A program made the position numbers and the translations under genes. This document shows positions 16,522 to 22,990 of a stretch of 25,221 nucleotides of DNA, one piece after another. The stretch covers positions 1 through 25,221 of the forward strand of contig CAZNQW010000027.1 in NCBI GenBank assembly GCA_964575225.1. Direction: 5' to 3'. The notes beneath the pieces are model-generated. The model was not told the origin of the DNA. It worked only from the letters and a program-made list of their open reading frames with translations, and did no database searches. Numbering within the stretch: the first letter of the stretch is position 1; each line of letters begins with the position of its first letter. The DNA is from CAZNQW01 sp964575225 (lineage in GTDB: Bacteria > Chloroflexota > Anaerolineae > JAAYZQ01).

Positions 16522-16838
16522 GCTACCCACCGGAAGGGACTGCGAGACTGAGTAAGGTCCGTCTTGGCCTCGGTTGAGCTGCAGAGCAAATCTCTGTGGC
16601 TCTTTTTGTTACGAAAGGAGGTGATTGCGGAAATTCTCTGACTATCACAGCAAGAGTGCTCGCGAGCCAGGGATGTATCGGCAAGCTTGGCTTGGATCGG
16701 ATAGAGCCTCCCTTTCATCTACTGCAAGGAAATCTGTCCCTTGTCCGCTGGGCGAGCATGCAGTGAATCGTTTACCACCGTACAGCGTCAAAAATGGGCC
16801 ATACATAACGGCCCCAAAAAAACATTCGGAGGACAAAG
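16522..16838 (+). promoter_or_regulatory. long leader of the C1 operon
   Basis: The leader holds a stem (16546-16552 with 16569-16575), an intrinsic terminator (16576-16607), a strong SD-like run AAAGGAGGTGAT (16614-16625) with no good start codon after it, and a small hairpin (16796-16800 with 16810-16814) just before the real SD at 16828-16832. A TTG-started frame from 16625 runs into the first gene in another frame and has no recognisable content. I do not recognise a known riboswitch class. Confidence 0.5.
16576..16607 (+). terminator. intrinsic terminator inside the leader (probable attenuator)
   Basis: Eleven base pairs including two G-U (16576-16586 with 16592-16602), a five-base loop CAAAT and then five Ts (16603-16607). 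It lies about 55-85 bases after the predicted transcription start and 230 bases before the first gene, the usual layout of transcription attenuation. Confidence 0.62.
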
Positions 16839-18620
16839 ATGGAAAAAGAAATTCTGGCAACTATGATGGCGATGACCTCGAACGTGCAGTACAGCACCAG
16901 TGACCGCATTGAGGCGCTGACGAAAGGACATGGTATGCTCAACTTGGCTGCCCTGTCCGCAGCCAATGCCATGACCTGGGAGATTTTGCAGGGCCGCGAT
17001 ATAAAGATCATGGACGCGAACCTGGAGAACCTTGCCCTCGATTACGTCGTCGAGGTGGGTGTCAAGGCCGCCATGGAGGCCGGCGCCGACAAGGCCAATG
17101 CGGCCGTAATCACCGCCACGTTGTTGCTCATTGCAGGGACCGACTCGCGCGCGGGCGTCCCGGCTGGAAACCGCAAGTTGGGCGCCATGGCCCGCATGAA
17201 GGCCGGCGCCGATCGCTCCGGTGTGGCGGCCGTTCCCACCTCCAAACTGACCAACAAGCTGTCCGGTTTTGCTGCCGTCAGCGGCCTGTACGACGCCATG
17301 ATGGCCGGCAAGGTGGTGCGTGTGGACGGTGCTGATGTGCCAGCGTTTGTGGCCGGTGGGGCGCCCATGGGCCACAGCGTCCTGGGTGAGGACATGGTCT
17401 ACATCGATCTGGCCACCAACGGCACCAAGGTGGCCGTCGATGCGATGATGAAGGCTTACCGCGGGGCAGGCATCATGCCCAGCCCGATCCAGTGTGCCAT
17501 GCTGGCCGCGGCGGCTGTGCTGGAAGTGATCAACCCCGACGGTATGATCGGCGCCGAATATGGCGAGTTCTTTGTCCAGGGCACCGGCTACATGGTGGGC
17601 AAGGGCGCAGCTCAGGCGGCAGGCCTGCCCGAAAAGCTGCACCTGCGCGGCACCAACAAGGAATACGACACCGCTTCGTTCATCGGCGGGATGGGCATGA
17701 TCCTGAAGGATGTGGGGGCCCCTTCGGTCATCGGTATGATGACGGTCAATGAGATCTTGGCTGCCTTTGCCGAGAGCCCGATGATCGGCGCTGGATTTGG
17801 TGGTGGTCCCGTCAACCCGCCGCTGGCGCACTTGGCTGCCGACTGCGTGATATCGATGAACGCGCTGATCGCCGAAAATGGTGACGTCGAAAAAGTGGCC
17901 GACATTATCCACGAAGTCAAGTTGACCCAGTGGATCGATGGCGAGATTGCCGCCTATTCCACCAACACCATTGCCCGCAAGGCCGAGCAGATCCGCCGCG
18001 GGCCCGTCACCGAAGCGATCATCAAGGGCACCGATGGCATCCGTTACAATGCGCTCTATTGGCGCGCCAAGTTCGCCTATGATGAGCTGTCGGCCGGCAA
18101 GAGCTTGGAGGAAGTGGCCCACGCCCTCGACCTGAAGCGCAAAGCCAAAGTGGAAGAGAATGCCGGCAAGATCCTGAGCGGCTTCTTTGGCAAAGCCATC
18201 ACCATCAAGTTCAGCAAGCTTGAAGGTGGGGCGCGCCGCGACCATCCCTTTGCCCAGAACTACTGGGGCTTTGATGCTAATATCGACTGTGTGGTCACGG
18301 TCGACGGCGAAAAGTTCGAGTTCGAGGGCCTCAGCCACAAGGTGATCCCGGATGCGGTTCTGAACAAAAAGTCAGAACTGTCGCTGCCGATCACGGTCGC
18401 AGCCGCCGTTGCCCAAGAGGTGATGTACGTGGGTTGCTGCACCATCGACGCCACCGTTCCTGCAGTAGTGGCGGTAGCCATGGGCAAGTACAGCGCCAAG
18501 GATGCCGGCAAAAAGGCCGAAAAGGGCGCTTGCATCACCTGCTCGATCCCCGGCGCCAAGGATACGGCTCGCGAAGTGGGTCGTGTGGTGGAGCGAATCC
18601 TGAAAGACTTGGAGATGTAG
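16839..18620 (+). CDS. uncharacterised 593-aa protein heading the H4MPT/methanofuran operon
   Basis: I do not recognise this family. It is a Gly/Ala-rich, probably cytosolic protein without signal peptide or clear membrane helices. The first about 460 residues form one region with many ordered-looking motifs, for example TDSRAGVPAGNRKLG, GGAPMGHSVLGEDMVYIDL, INPDGMIGAEYGEFF and IGAGFGGGPVNPPLAHLAADC. The C-terminal part (about 460-593) is different and carries a cysteine set, Cys533-Cys534 and Cys565-x-x-Cys568 (ACITCSIPG), that could bind a metal or cluster (inference). It is not Fae, Mch, Mtd or a known Fmd subunit by pattern. GGAGG at 16828-16832 with six-base spacing fixes the ATG. As first gene after the promoter and attenuator it probably contributes to the same C1 or cofactor process. 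Confidence 0.9.
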   Translation: MEKEILATMMAMTSNVQYSTSDRIEALTKGHGMLNLAALSAANAMTWEILQGRDIKIMDANLENLALDYVVEVGVKAAMEAGADKANAAVITATLLLIAGTDSRAGVPAGNRKLGAMARMKAGADRSGVAAVPTSKLTNKLSGFAAVSGLYDAMMAGKVVRVDGADVPAFVAGGAPMGHSVLGEDMVYIDLATNGTKVAVDAMMKAYRGAGIMPSPIQCAMLAAAAVLEVINPDGMIGAEYGEFFVQGTGYMVGKGAAQAAGLPEKLHLRGTNKEYDTASFIGGMGMILKDVGAPSVIGMMTVNEILAAFAESPMIGAGFGGGPVNPPLAHLAADCVISMNALIAENGDVEKVADIIHEVKLTQWIDGEIAAYSTNTIARKAEQIRRGPVTEAIIKGTDGIRYNALYWRAKFAYDELSAGKSLEEVAHALDLKRKAKVEENAGKILSGFFGKAITIKFSKLEGGARRDHPFAQNYWGFDANIDCVVTVDGEKFEFEGLSHKVIPDAVLNKKSELSLPITVAAAVAQEVMYVGCCTIDATVPAVVAVAMGKYSAKDAGKKAEKGACITCSIPGAKDTAREVGRVVERILKDLEM

Positions 18621-18628
18621 ACCCGACC

Positions 18629-18653
18629 TGCTGCCTGGGTACCCTGGGCAGCA
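18629..18653 (+). other. hairpin after the 593-aa gene
   Basis: TGCTGCC at 18629-18635 pairs with GGCAGCA at 18647-18653, nine bases after the stop. There is no T-run. It may be a processing or partial termination site within the operon. Confidence 0.4.
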
Positions 18654-18722
18654 CCTAGATGGGCGCGGCAGGGGCGCAGAGCGACTGCGCTCCTGCCCTG
18701 CCCCAGAGGACGGCCAGACCGG

Positions 18723-18758
18723 CCCAAACGCTCCCCGCCCCGAAACGACTCGTTTGGG
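18723..18758 (+). other. inverted repeat in the gap before the LarC-like gene
   Basis: CCCAAACG (18723-18730) pairs with CGTTTGGG (18751-18758) around a 20-base loop. With the hairpin at 18629 it makes up most of the structure in the 230-base gap between the first two genes, the only large gap in the operon. Confidence 0.4.
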
Positions 18759-18850
18759 ACGGCCGCCAGGAGTGCGAGATCCCTCGTTTCCTCGCAGTCA
18801 GGTGGAGCCAGCAGGTCGCGCAGTTACCTTCCGAACACTTGAGTGGAACC

Positions 18851-19393
18851 ATGCTTCTTTTGGCCAATGTAGACGACATATCAGGCGAGCTGATCCCTCA
18901 CGCCATTGAGGGGTGTATGGCTCGTGGTGCTTGTAGCGTGCACGTGGTGCAGGCCATCACCAAAAAAGGGCGGTTGGAGTACCTCTTTCTAATCGACATC
19001 GAGTCGAAGAAGGTGGACGCGGTGGCCAGTTACCTGGCCCTGGAGTTGGGCACGCTTGGAGTTCGCGTTTTTGAACCGACGCACATCAAGTTCGCCTACC
19101 GGTTCTGCCAGGTGGGCTTGCGAACGGCAGGCGATGAGGAGCCACGGACATTTGTCCGGGTCAAGCAGTTGCTCGACCACGACGGGCACGAGATCTCGAT
19201 CAAGGCCGAGCTGGAGGATCTGAGAAGCTCTCTGTCAGAGTTTACGCCACTGGAGCCCCGACTTTCTTTAAAGGGGCTCAAGAGGCTGGTCGAGCAAGTT
19301 GCCGAAGATCGAACCGATCATACGTATTTGAGTGTTCAAGCGGAATATCTTGGAGGCTTGGAAGATGAAAAAGATCCTACTTCAATTGGATAG
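18851..19393 (+). CDS. stand-alone LarC C-terminal-domain-like protein (DUF111/LarC2)
   Basis: A 180-aa protein resembling the second domain of LarC, the CTP-dependent nickel chelatase that completes the nickel-pincer nucleotide cofactor. The family pattern is visible: LLLANVDDISGELIPHAIE at the start, a conserved-like GACSVHVVQAITKKGR segment, then LALELGTLGVRVFEPTHIKF. The LarC1 half is absent and the C-terminus is diverged, so nickel chemistry is not assured. The ATG at 18851 begins exactly at the domain. The frame stays open back to 18659 but with low-complexity content and no good SD. The 3' end overlaps the mtdB gene by 29 bases, so the two are probably translated together. Confidence 0.72.
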   Translation: MLLLANVDDISGELIPHAIEGCMARGACSVHVVQAITKKGRLEYLFLIDIESKKVDAVASYLALELGTLGVRVFEPTHIKFAYRFCQVGLRTAGDEEPRTFVRVKQLLDHDGHEISIKAELEDLRSSLSEFTPLEPRLSLKGLKRLVEQVAEDRTDHTYLSVQAEYLGGLEDEKDPTSIG

Positions 19394-20222
19394 CGATCCG
19401 CAGGCCAGTGTGTTTGATGTAGTGACGGCCTATGACGCCGGCGCCGAACAGGTGCTGCAATACGCGGGCGTCACGCCCGAGAACGCGCGCGATCTGGTCT
19501 ATGGCCTGATCTTTACCCGCGGTGTGGACGAGCTCAAGAACTCGGCCGTGTTTGTCGGCGGTTCTAGTGTGGCCATCGGCGAAAAGGTCCTCAAGGTGGT
19601 CAAGAAATCCTTCTTGGGGCCGTTGCAGGTTTCGGTGATGCTGGATTCCAACGGCTGCAACACCACCGCGGCTGCCGCTGTGGCCAAGATCCTATCGCAG
19701 GGCATGTTGGCCGGCAAAAAGGTGGCGGTCATGGCAGGAACGGGCCCCGTGGGCCTGCGCGCTGCCGCTATGTTGGCTCAGGAGGGCGCCCAGGTGGTCG
19801 TCACGTCGCGCAAGTTGGACCGTGCCCAAGAGGCCTGTGCATCGATTCAGGAGCGCTTTGGCGTGGAGGTGACGCCGGCGGCCGCCTCGGACGAGGACTC
19901 GACACGTGCGGTGCTGGAAGGGGCCTATGCCGTCCTATGCACCGGCGGAGCCGGTGTGCAGTTGGTACCCGAATCGATTTGGGTGGAACACCCCACTCTC
20001 AAGGTGCTGGGGGATGTAAATGCGGTGCCGCCTTTGGGCATCGAGGGCATCAAGCCCAACTGGAACGCGAAGGAAAAGAACGGCAAGATCATTTTTGGTG
20101 CCTTGGGCATCGGCGGCCTCAAGATGACGGTCCACCGGGGCAGTATCGCTCGCCTGTTCGAGCAAAACGACCTGGTGTTGGATGCCGAAGAGGCTTTTGC
20201 GGTAGCGAAATCCCTGATATAA
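19365..20222 (+). CDS. mtdB: methylene-tetrahydromethanopterin dehydrogenase (MtdA/MtdB family)
   Basis: A 285-aa cytosolic NAD(P)-dependent enzyme interconverting methylene- and methenyl-H4MPT. Similarity to methylotroph MtdA/MtdB runs the whole length: VFDVVTAYDAGAEQVLQY at the N-terminus, then FVGGSSVAIGEKV, SVMLDSNGCNTTAAAAV, the Rossmann loop GTGPVG (residues 125-130), VVTSRKLDRAQEA, and the C-terminal IIFGALGIGGLKMTVHR. The ATG at 19365 follows GGAGG (19352-19356) at 8-base spacing; a GTG at 19332 is less likely. The stop overlaps the next ATG as TAATG, implying coupled translation. MtdA uses both H4F and H4MPT while MtdB uses H4MPT only; the formylmethanofuran genes beside it favour H4MPT (inference). 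Confidence 0.92.
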   Translation: MKKILLQLDSDPQASVFDVVTAYDAGAEQVLQYAGVTPENARDLVYGLIFTRGVDELKNSAVFVGGSSVAIGEKVLKVVKKSFLGPLQVSVMLDSNGCNTTAAAAVAKILSQGMLAGKKVAVMAGTGPVGLRAAAMLAQEGAQVVVTSRKLDRAQEACASIQERFGVEVTPAAASDEDSTRAVLEGAYAVLCTGGAGVQLVPESIWVEHPTLKVLGDVNAVPPLGIEGIKPNWNAKEKNGKIIFGALGIGGLKMTVHRGSIARLFEQNDLVLDAEEAFAVAKSLI

Positions 20223-21367
20223 TGGGATTGACTCTGATCGTTGGGCTGAGCACGCGCGCCATCGCCGAATCGGCCGTGGCCGGCGGGCACCCCGTCGTGA
20301 CCATCGATTACTTTGGCGACCGCGATCAGGTGGCCCTGGTTGAGAACGTGTCCCTGAAGAGGGATCTGCACCTGGGCTTTTGCCCGGAAGGGCTGTTGCA
20401 GGCCAGTCGTCAGGTTGAGTGCGAGAAGGTCGTTTACCTTTCCAATCTAGAGAATCACCCCGACGTGGTGGATGGGCTTGCCCAGGGTCGGATCTTACTG
20501 GGCAACCCATCGTCGGTGTTGCACCGCGTGCGAGACTGGGGAACGCTGCGGGCTTTTTGTCGCCAGAGTGGCATTTCCTTTCCCGAGACCCGGCTGGCAG
20601 GTGAGGAGCCGGGCGGCGAACCTGAGGCTGGATGGCTGGTCAAGCCGATCCGCGGCGGCGGGGGACATGGAATTCGGTCCTGGAGGGGCGAGCCGCTGGA
20701 GAAAGGATCCTTTCTCCAGCGGCTTGTTCCAGGGAAGCCTGCGTCGGCTGCTTTTGTGGCCGATGGGCGGTGCTGTGTGGTGCTGGGGCTGACCGAGCAG
20801 TTGATCGGTCAGGCCGCGTTGGGCGCGCAGTGCTTTCGCTGGTGCGGCAATATCCTGCCTCTGTCGCTGCCGGCGCCACAGCAGGCGGCAGTGGTGGAGC
20901 AGGTGCAGCGCATGGTCCGGCGCCTGACCGAGGAATTTGGACTGCGGGGGCTCAATGGGATCGACCTGGTGGTCTCGGATGATGGAGAGGTCTATCTCAT
21001 CGAGGTCAACCCCCGATATACGGCCTCGATGGAGTTGATCGAGCGGGCCTATGGGAGGAACGTGTTCTCCCTTCACCTTGCAGCGATGGATGGTCGTCTG
21101 CCTGAGCGGGGGACTGCACGTCAAATGGATGGGCCGTGGTTTGGCAAGGGCATTGTCTATGCCCGCCAGCGGGTGACCGTCCCCGAGACAGAACTCTGGC
21201 TGGGCGGTGATTGGCGGGATATCCCTTTCCCCGGTGACCGGATGGAGCCCGGACAGCCGATCTGTACGGTGTTGGCCACTGGAGAGAATCGGGCCGAGTG
21301 CTGGCAGAATCTTTTGATGAACGCCGATGCGGTCCGGCAAGAGGTTGGCGAACAACAGGAGGGTTGA
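20222..21367 (+). CDS. ATP-grasp ligase of the H4MPT gene cluster (Orf17-like, COG2232)
   Basis: A 381-aa predicted carboxylate-amine/thiol ligase. ATP-grasp landmarks are visible: Lys141 in WLVKPIRGGGGHGI, LNGIDLVVSDDGEVYLIEVNP as the acidic metal-binding region (Asp248, Glu261, Asn263), and LQRLVPGKPASAAFVADG as the middle strand. Methylotroph H4MPT clusters contain similar ATP-grasp genes (called orf17), thought to act in biosynthesis of H4MPT or the methanofuran analogue. The exact bond formed is not known to me. The ATG overlaps the mtdB stop (TAATG). An open frame upstream of 20222 is only an antiparallel reading of mtdB. A 34-bp perfect palindrome lies inside the gene. Confidence 0.83.
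   Translation: MGLTLIVGLSTRAIAESAVAGGHPVVTIDYFGDRDQVALVENVSLKRDLHLGFCPEGLLQASRQVECEKVVYLSNLENHPDVVDGLAQGRILLGNPSSVLHRVRDWGTLRAFCRQSGISFPETRLAGEEPGGEPEAGWLVKPIRGGGGHGIRSWRGEPLEKGSFLQRLVPGKPASAAFVADGRCCVVLGLTEQLIGQAALGAQCFRWCGNILPLSLPAPQQAAVVEQVQRMVRRLTEEFGLRGLNGIDLVVSDDGEVYLIEVNPRYTASMELIERAYGRNVFSLHLAAMDGRLPERGTARQMDGPWFGKGIVYARQRVTVPETELWLGGDWRDIPFPGDRMEPGQPICTVLATGENRAECWQNLLMNADAVRQEVGEQQEG
20691..20724. repeat. 34-bp perfect palindrome inside the ATP-grasp gene
   Basis: The 17-base arm AGCCGCTGGAGAAAGGA (20691-20707) is followed directly by its exact reverse complement (20708-20724), with no spacer. It encodes EPLEKGSFLQRL in frame, so the protein reads through normally. Perfect spacer-less palindromes of this length are rare by chance. 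Confidence 0.85.
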
Positions 21368-21368
21368 G

Positions 21369-21701
21369 TTGAGTGGAGAATTCACACTGATCACCGGGCG
21401 GACCCGGGCCCAGGCCGACGGCATGCACCAGGGCCGGGAGTCGGAGGCCTATGTGCAAGCCACACGCCTGGTGGAGATGAATGAAGAGGATATGGTCGAT
21501 GTCGGGGTGGGCGAGGGTGATCTCGTCGCCGTATCGACTCGGATCGGGCAGGTCGAGGTATCCGTCAAAAAGGGGAATTTGCCTCGGAGGATGGTGTTCA
21601 TGCCGATGGGTCCCTATGCCAACATCCTGATCGGCGGCGACACGGACAGCACAGGGATGCCCTTTTATAAAGGGTTGGTGGCGGAGGTCAAGTCCCTATG
21701 A
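21369..21701 (+). CDS. fmdD: formylmethanofuran dehydrogenase subunit D (molybdopterin-dinucleotide-binding)
   Basis: A 110-aa single-domain protein matching FwdD/FmdD, the subunit that helps hold the molybdo/tungsto-bispterin cofactor of formylmethanofuran dehydrogenase. Motifs: FTLITGRTRAQ at the N-terminus, EEDMVDVGVGEGDLVAVSTRIG in the middle, and the family ending FMPMGPYANILIGGDTDSTGMP. I chose TTG 21369 because AGGAGGG (21357-21363) precedes it and the domain begins there; it lies one base after the ATP-grasp stop. Its stop overlaps the fmdB ATG (ATGA). The methylotroph Fhc complex normally lacks this subunit. Confidence 0.87.
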   Translation: MSGEFTLITGRTRAQADGMHQGRESEAYVQATRLVEMNEEDMVDVGVGEGDLVAVSTRIGQVEVSVKKGNLPRRMVFMPMGPYANILIGGDTDSTGMPFYKGLVAEVKSL

Positions 21702-22990
21702 GCGCAACTATCGAACACGTGGTCTGTACTTTTTGTGGGTGCCTGTGCGACGATATCAAGGTCGAGGTGGAGGATGGTCGTATTGTCAAGCTGCGGAATG
21801 TGTGCGGCAACGGCAATGGGCAATTTTCCCACTATGATCCGGACCCCAAGTCGCCGACGGTCAATGGCCAGGAGGTATCGTGGGATGAGGCCATTGCCGA
21901 AGCAGGCCGGATTCTAGACGCTGCCGATAGTCCACTGATCTACGGACTGAGTTCGACAGCCTGCGAGGCCCAGCGCAAGGCCATTGCCCTGGCGGACAAG
22001 TTGGGAGCCTCCATCGACTCGACTTCTTCGGTGTGCCATGGGCCGACGGGCTTGGCTATGCAGGCCATTGGGGAGCCGACCTGTACCCTGGGCGAGCTAC
22101 GCAACCGGGCGGACTTGGTCATTTTTTGGGGCTGCAACCCGGCGGAAAGCCACCTGCGGCACTTGAGTCGTTATTCGGTGACGGCCAAGGGGACGCTGAC
22201 GCCCAACGGCAAGCGCGATCGGACCGTGGTCGTGGTAGACGTGCGTCCCACGGGCACGACNNNNNNNNNNGGCACGACTAGGGTGGCCGATCTGTTTCTC
22301 CAGGTGGAGCAGGGCCGGGATTATGAGGTCCTGTCGGCGCTGCGCGCGTTGGTGAAGGGCAAGAAGGTGGCTGCCGAGACGGTCGGTGGGCTGCCCGTGT
22401 CCCAGCTTGAGGAGTTGGTCGAGCGGATGACCCATTGCCGCTTTGGGGTAGTGCTGATGGGCATGGGGTTGACGCAGACCGGAGGCCGCGATCTGAACGT
22501 CGGCGAGCTCTTTAGCCTGGTGGGGGAGTTGAACCATTATAACCGCTTTTCGGTGATCCCCATGCGGGGCCATGGCAACGTGGCTGGAGCAGACCAAACG
22601 CTGTCGTGGCAGACAGGCTATCCCTTTGCCGTCAACTTTGGGCGAGGGTATCCTCGATACGGCCCGGGCGAGTTCACTACGGTGGATATGCTCATCCGAC
22701 GGGAAGCCGATGCGGCGGTGATCATTGCCTCCGATCCGGTGGCCCATCTGCCGCGGGCGGCAGCCGAGCATCTGGCGCGGATTCCGACCATCGTGTTGGA
22801 TCCCAATCCCAACCTGACGAGCAATGGTGCACGGGTGGTCATGCCCACGGCCTGTTATGGGGTGGATGCGCCGGGTACGGCGTACCGCATGGACGGCATC
22901 CCGTTGCGGCTGCGCGCCGTGCTGGATAGGCAGCGGCCCACCGACGAAGAGGTGTTGGAACGGATCATAGAGGTGGTGCAGGCATGTTAG
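21698..22990 (+). CDS. fmdB: formylmethanofuran dehydrogenase subunit B (catalytic Mo/W subunit)
   Basis: This subunit carries the bis-pterin Mo/W site that reduces CO2 to formate (or oxidises formate) in the Fwd/Fmd complex. The [4Fe-4S] ligands are present: VVCTFCGCLCDDI plus a further Cys, giving Cys10, Cys13, Cys17 and Cys36. The Mo/W-ligand motif SVCHGPTG contains Cys113, matching Cys118 of the Methanothermobacter enzyme. Other archaeal-type segments include FWGCNPAESHLRHLSRY, IPMRGHGNVAGADQ and GTAYRMDGIPLRLR. Methylotroph FhcB proteins have lost these cysteines, so this copy looks catalytically competent. The gene contains a ten-N gap, probably an assembly artefact; corrected length is about 424 aa. 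It overlaps fmdD by 4 bases and fmdA by 7. Confidence 0.93.
   Translation: MSATIEHVVCTFCGCLCDDIKVEVEDGRIVKLRNVCGNGNGQFSHYDPDPKSPTVNGQEVSWDEAIAEAGRILDAADSPLIYGLSSTACEAQRKAIALADKLGASIDSTSSVCHGPTGLAMQAIGEPTCTLGELRNRADLVIFWGCNPAESHLRHLSRYSVTAKGTLTPNGKRDRTVVVVDVRPTGTXXXXGTTRVADLFLQVEQGRDYEVLSALRALVKGKKVAAETVGGLPVSQLEELVERMTHCRFGVVLMGMGLTQTGGRDLNVGELFSLVGELNHYNRFSVIPMRGHGNVAGADQTLSWQTGYPFAVNFGRGYPRYGPGEFTTVDMLIRREADAAVIIASDPVAHLPRAAAEHLARIPTIVLDPNPNLTSNGARVVMPTACYGVDAPGTAYRMDGIPLRLRAVLDRQRPTDEEVLERIIEVVQAC
22253..22278. other. assembly gap of ten Ns flanked by an identical 8-base sequence
   Basis: GGCACGAC occurs at 22253-22260 and again at 22271-22278, on either side of the Ns. The contig ends therefore probably overlap by these 8 bases. 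Merging them removes 18 bases (six codons), keeps the frame and gives VRPTGTTRVADL, which aligns without gaps to archaeal FwdB at this place. Confidence 0.85.

Noticed and set aside
16625..16903. A TTG-started 92-aa frame in the C1 leader after a very strong SD
   Set aside because: The SD-to-TTG spacing is only about three bases, the sequence is low in recognisable content and it overlaps the 593-aa gene in another frame. The SD is reported as part of the leader instead.
16788..18338. A 516-aa minus-strand open frame opposite the 593-aa gene
   Set aside because: It is an antisense reading of a gene that has a promoter, SD and good codon use. The antisense protein is His/Gly/Asp-rich with no family pattern.
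19937..20221. An upstream extension of the ATP-grasp frame through mtdB
   Set aside because: The extension is an out-of-frame reading of mtdB; the ATP-grasp protein begins cleanly at the ATG overlapping the mtdB stop.
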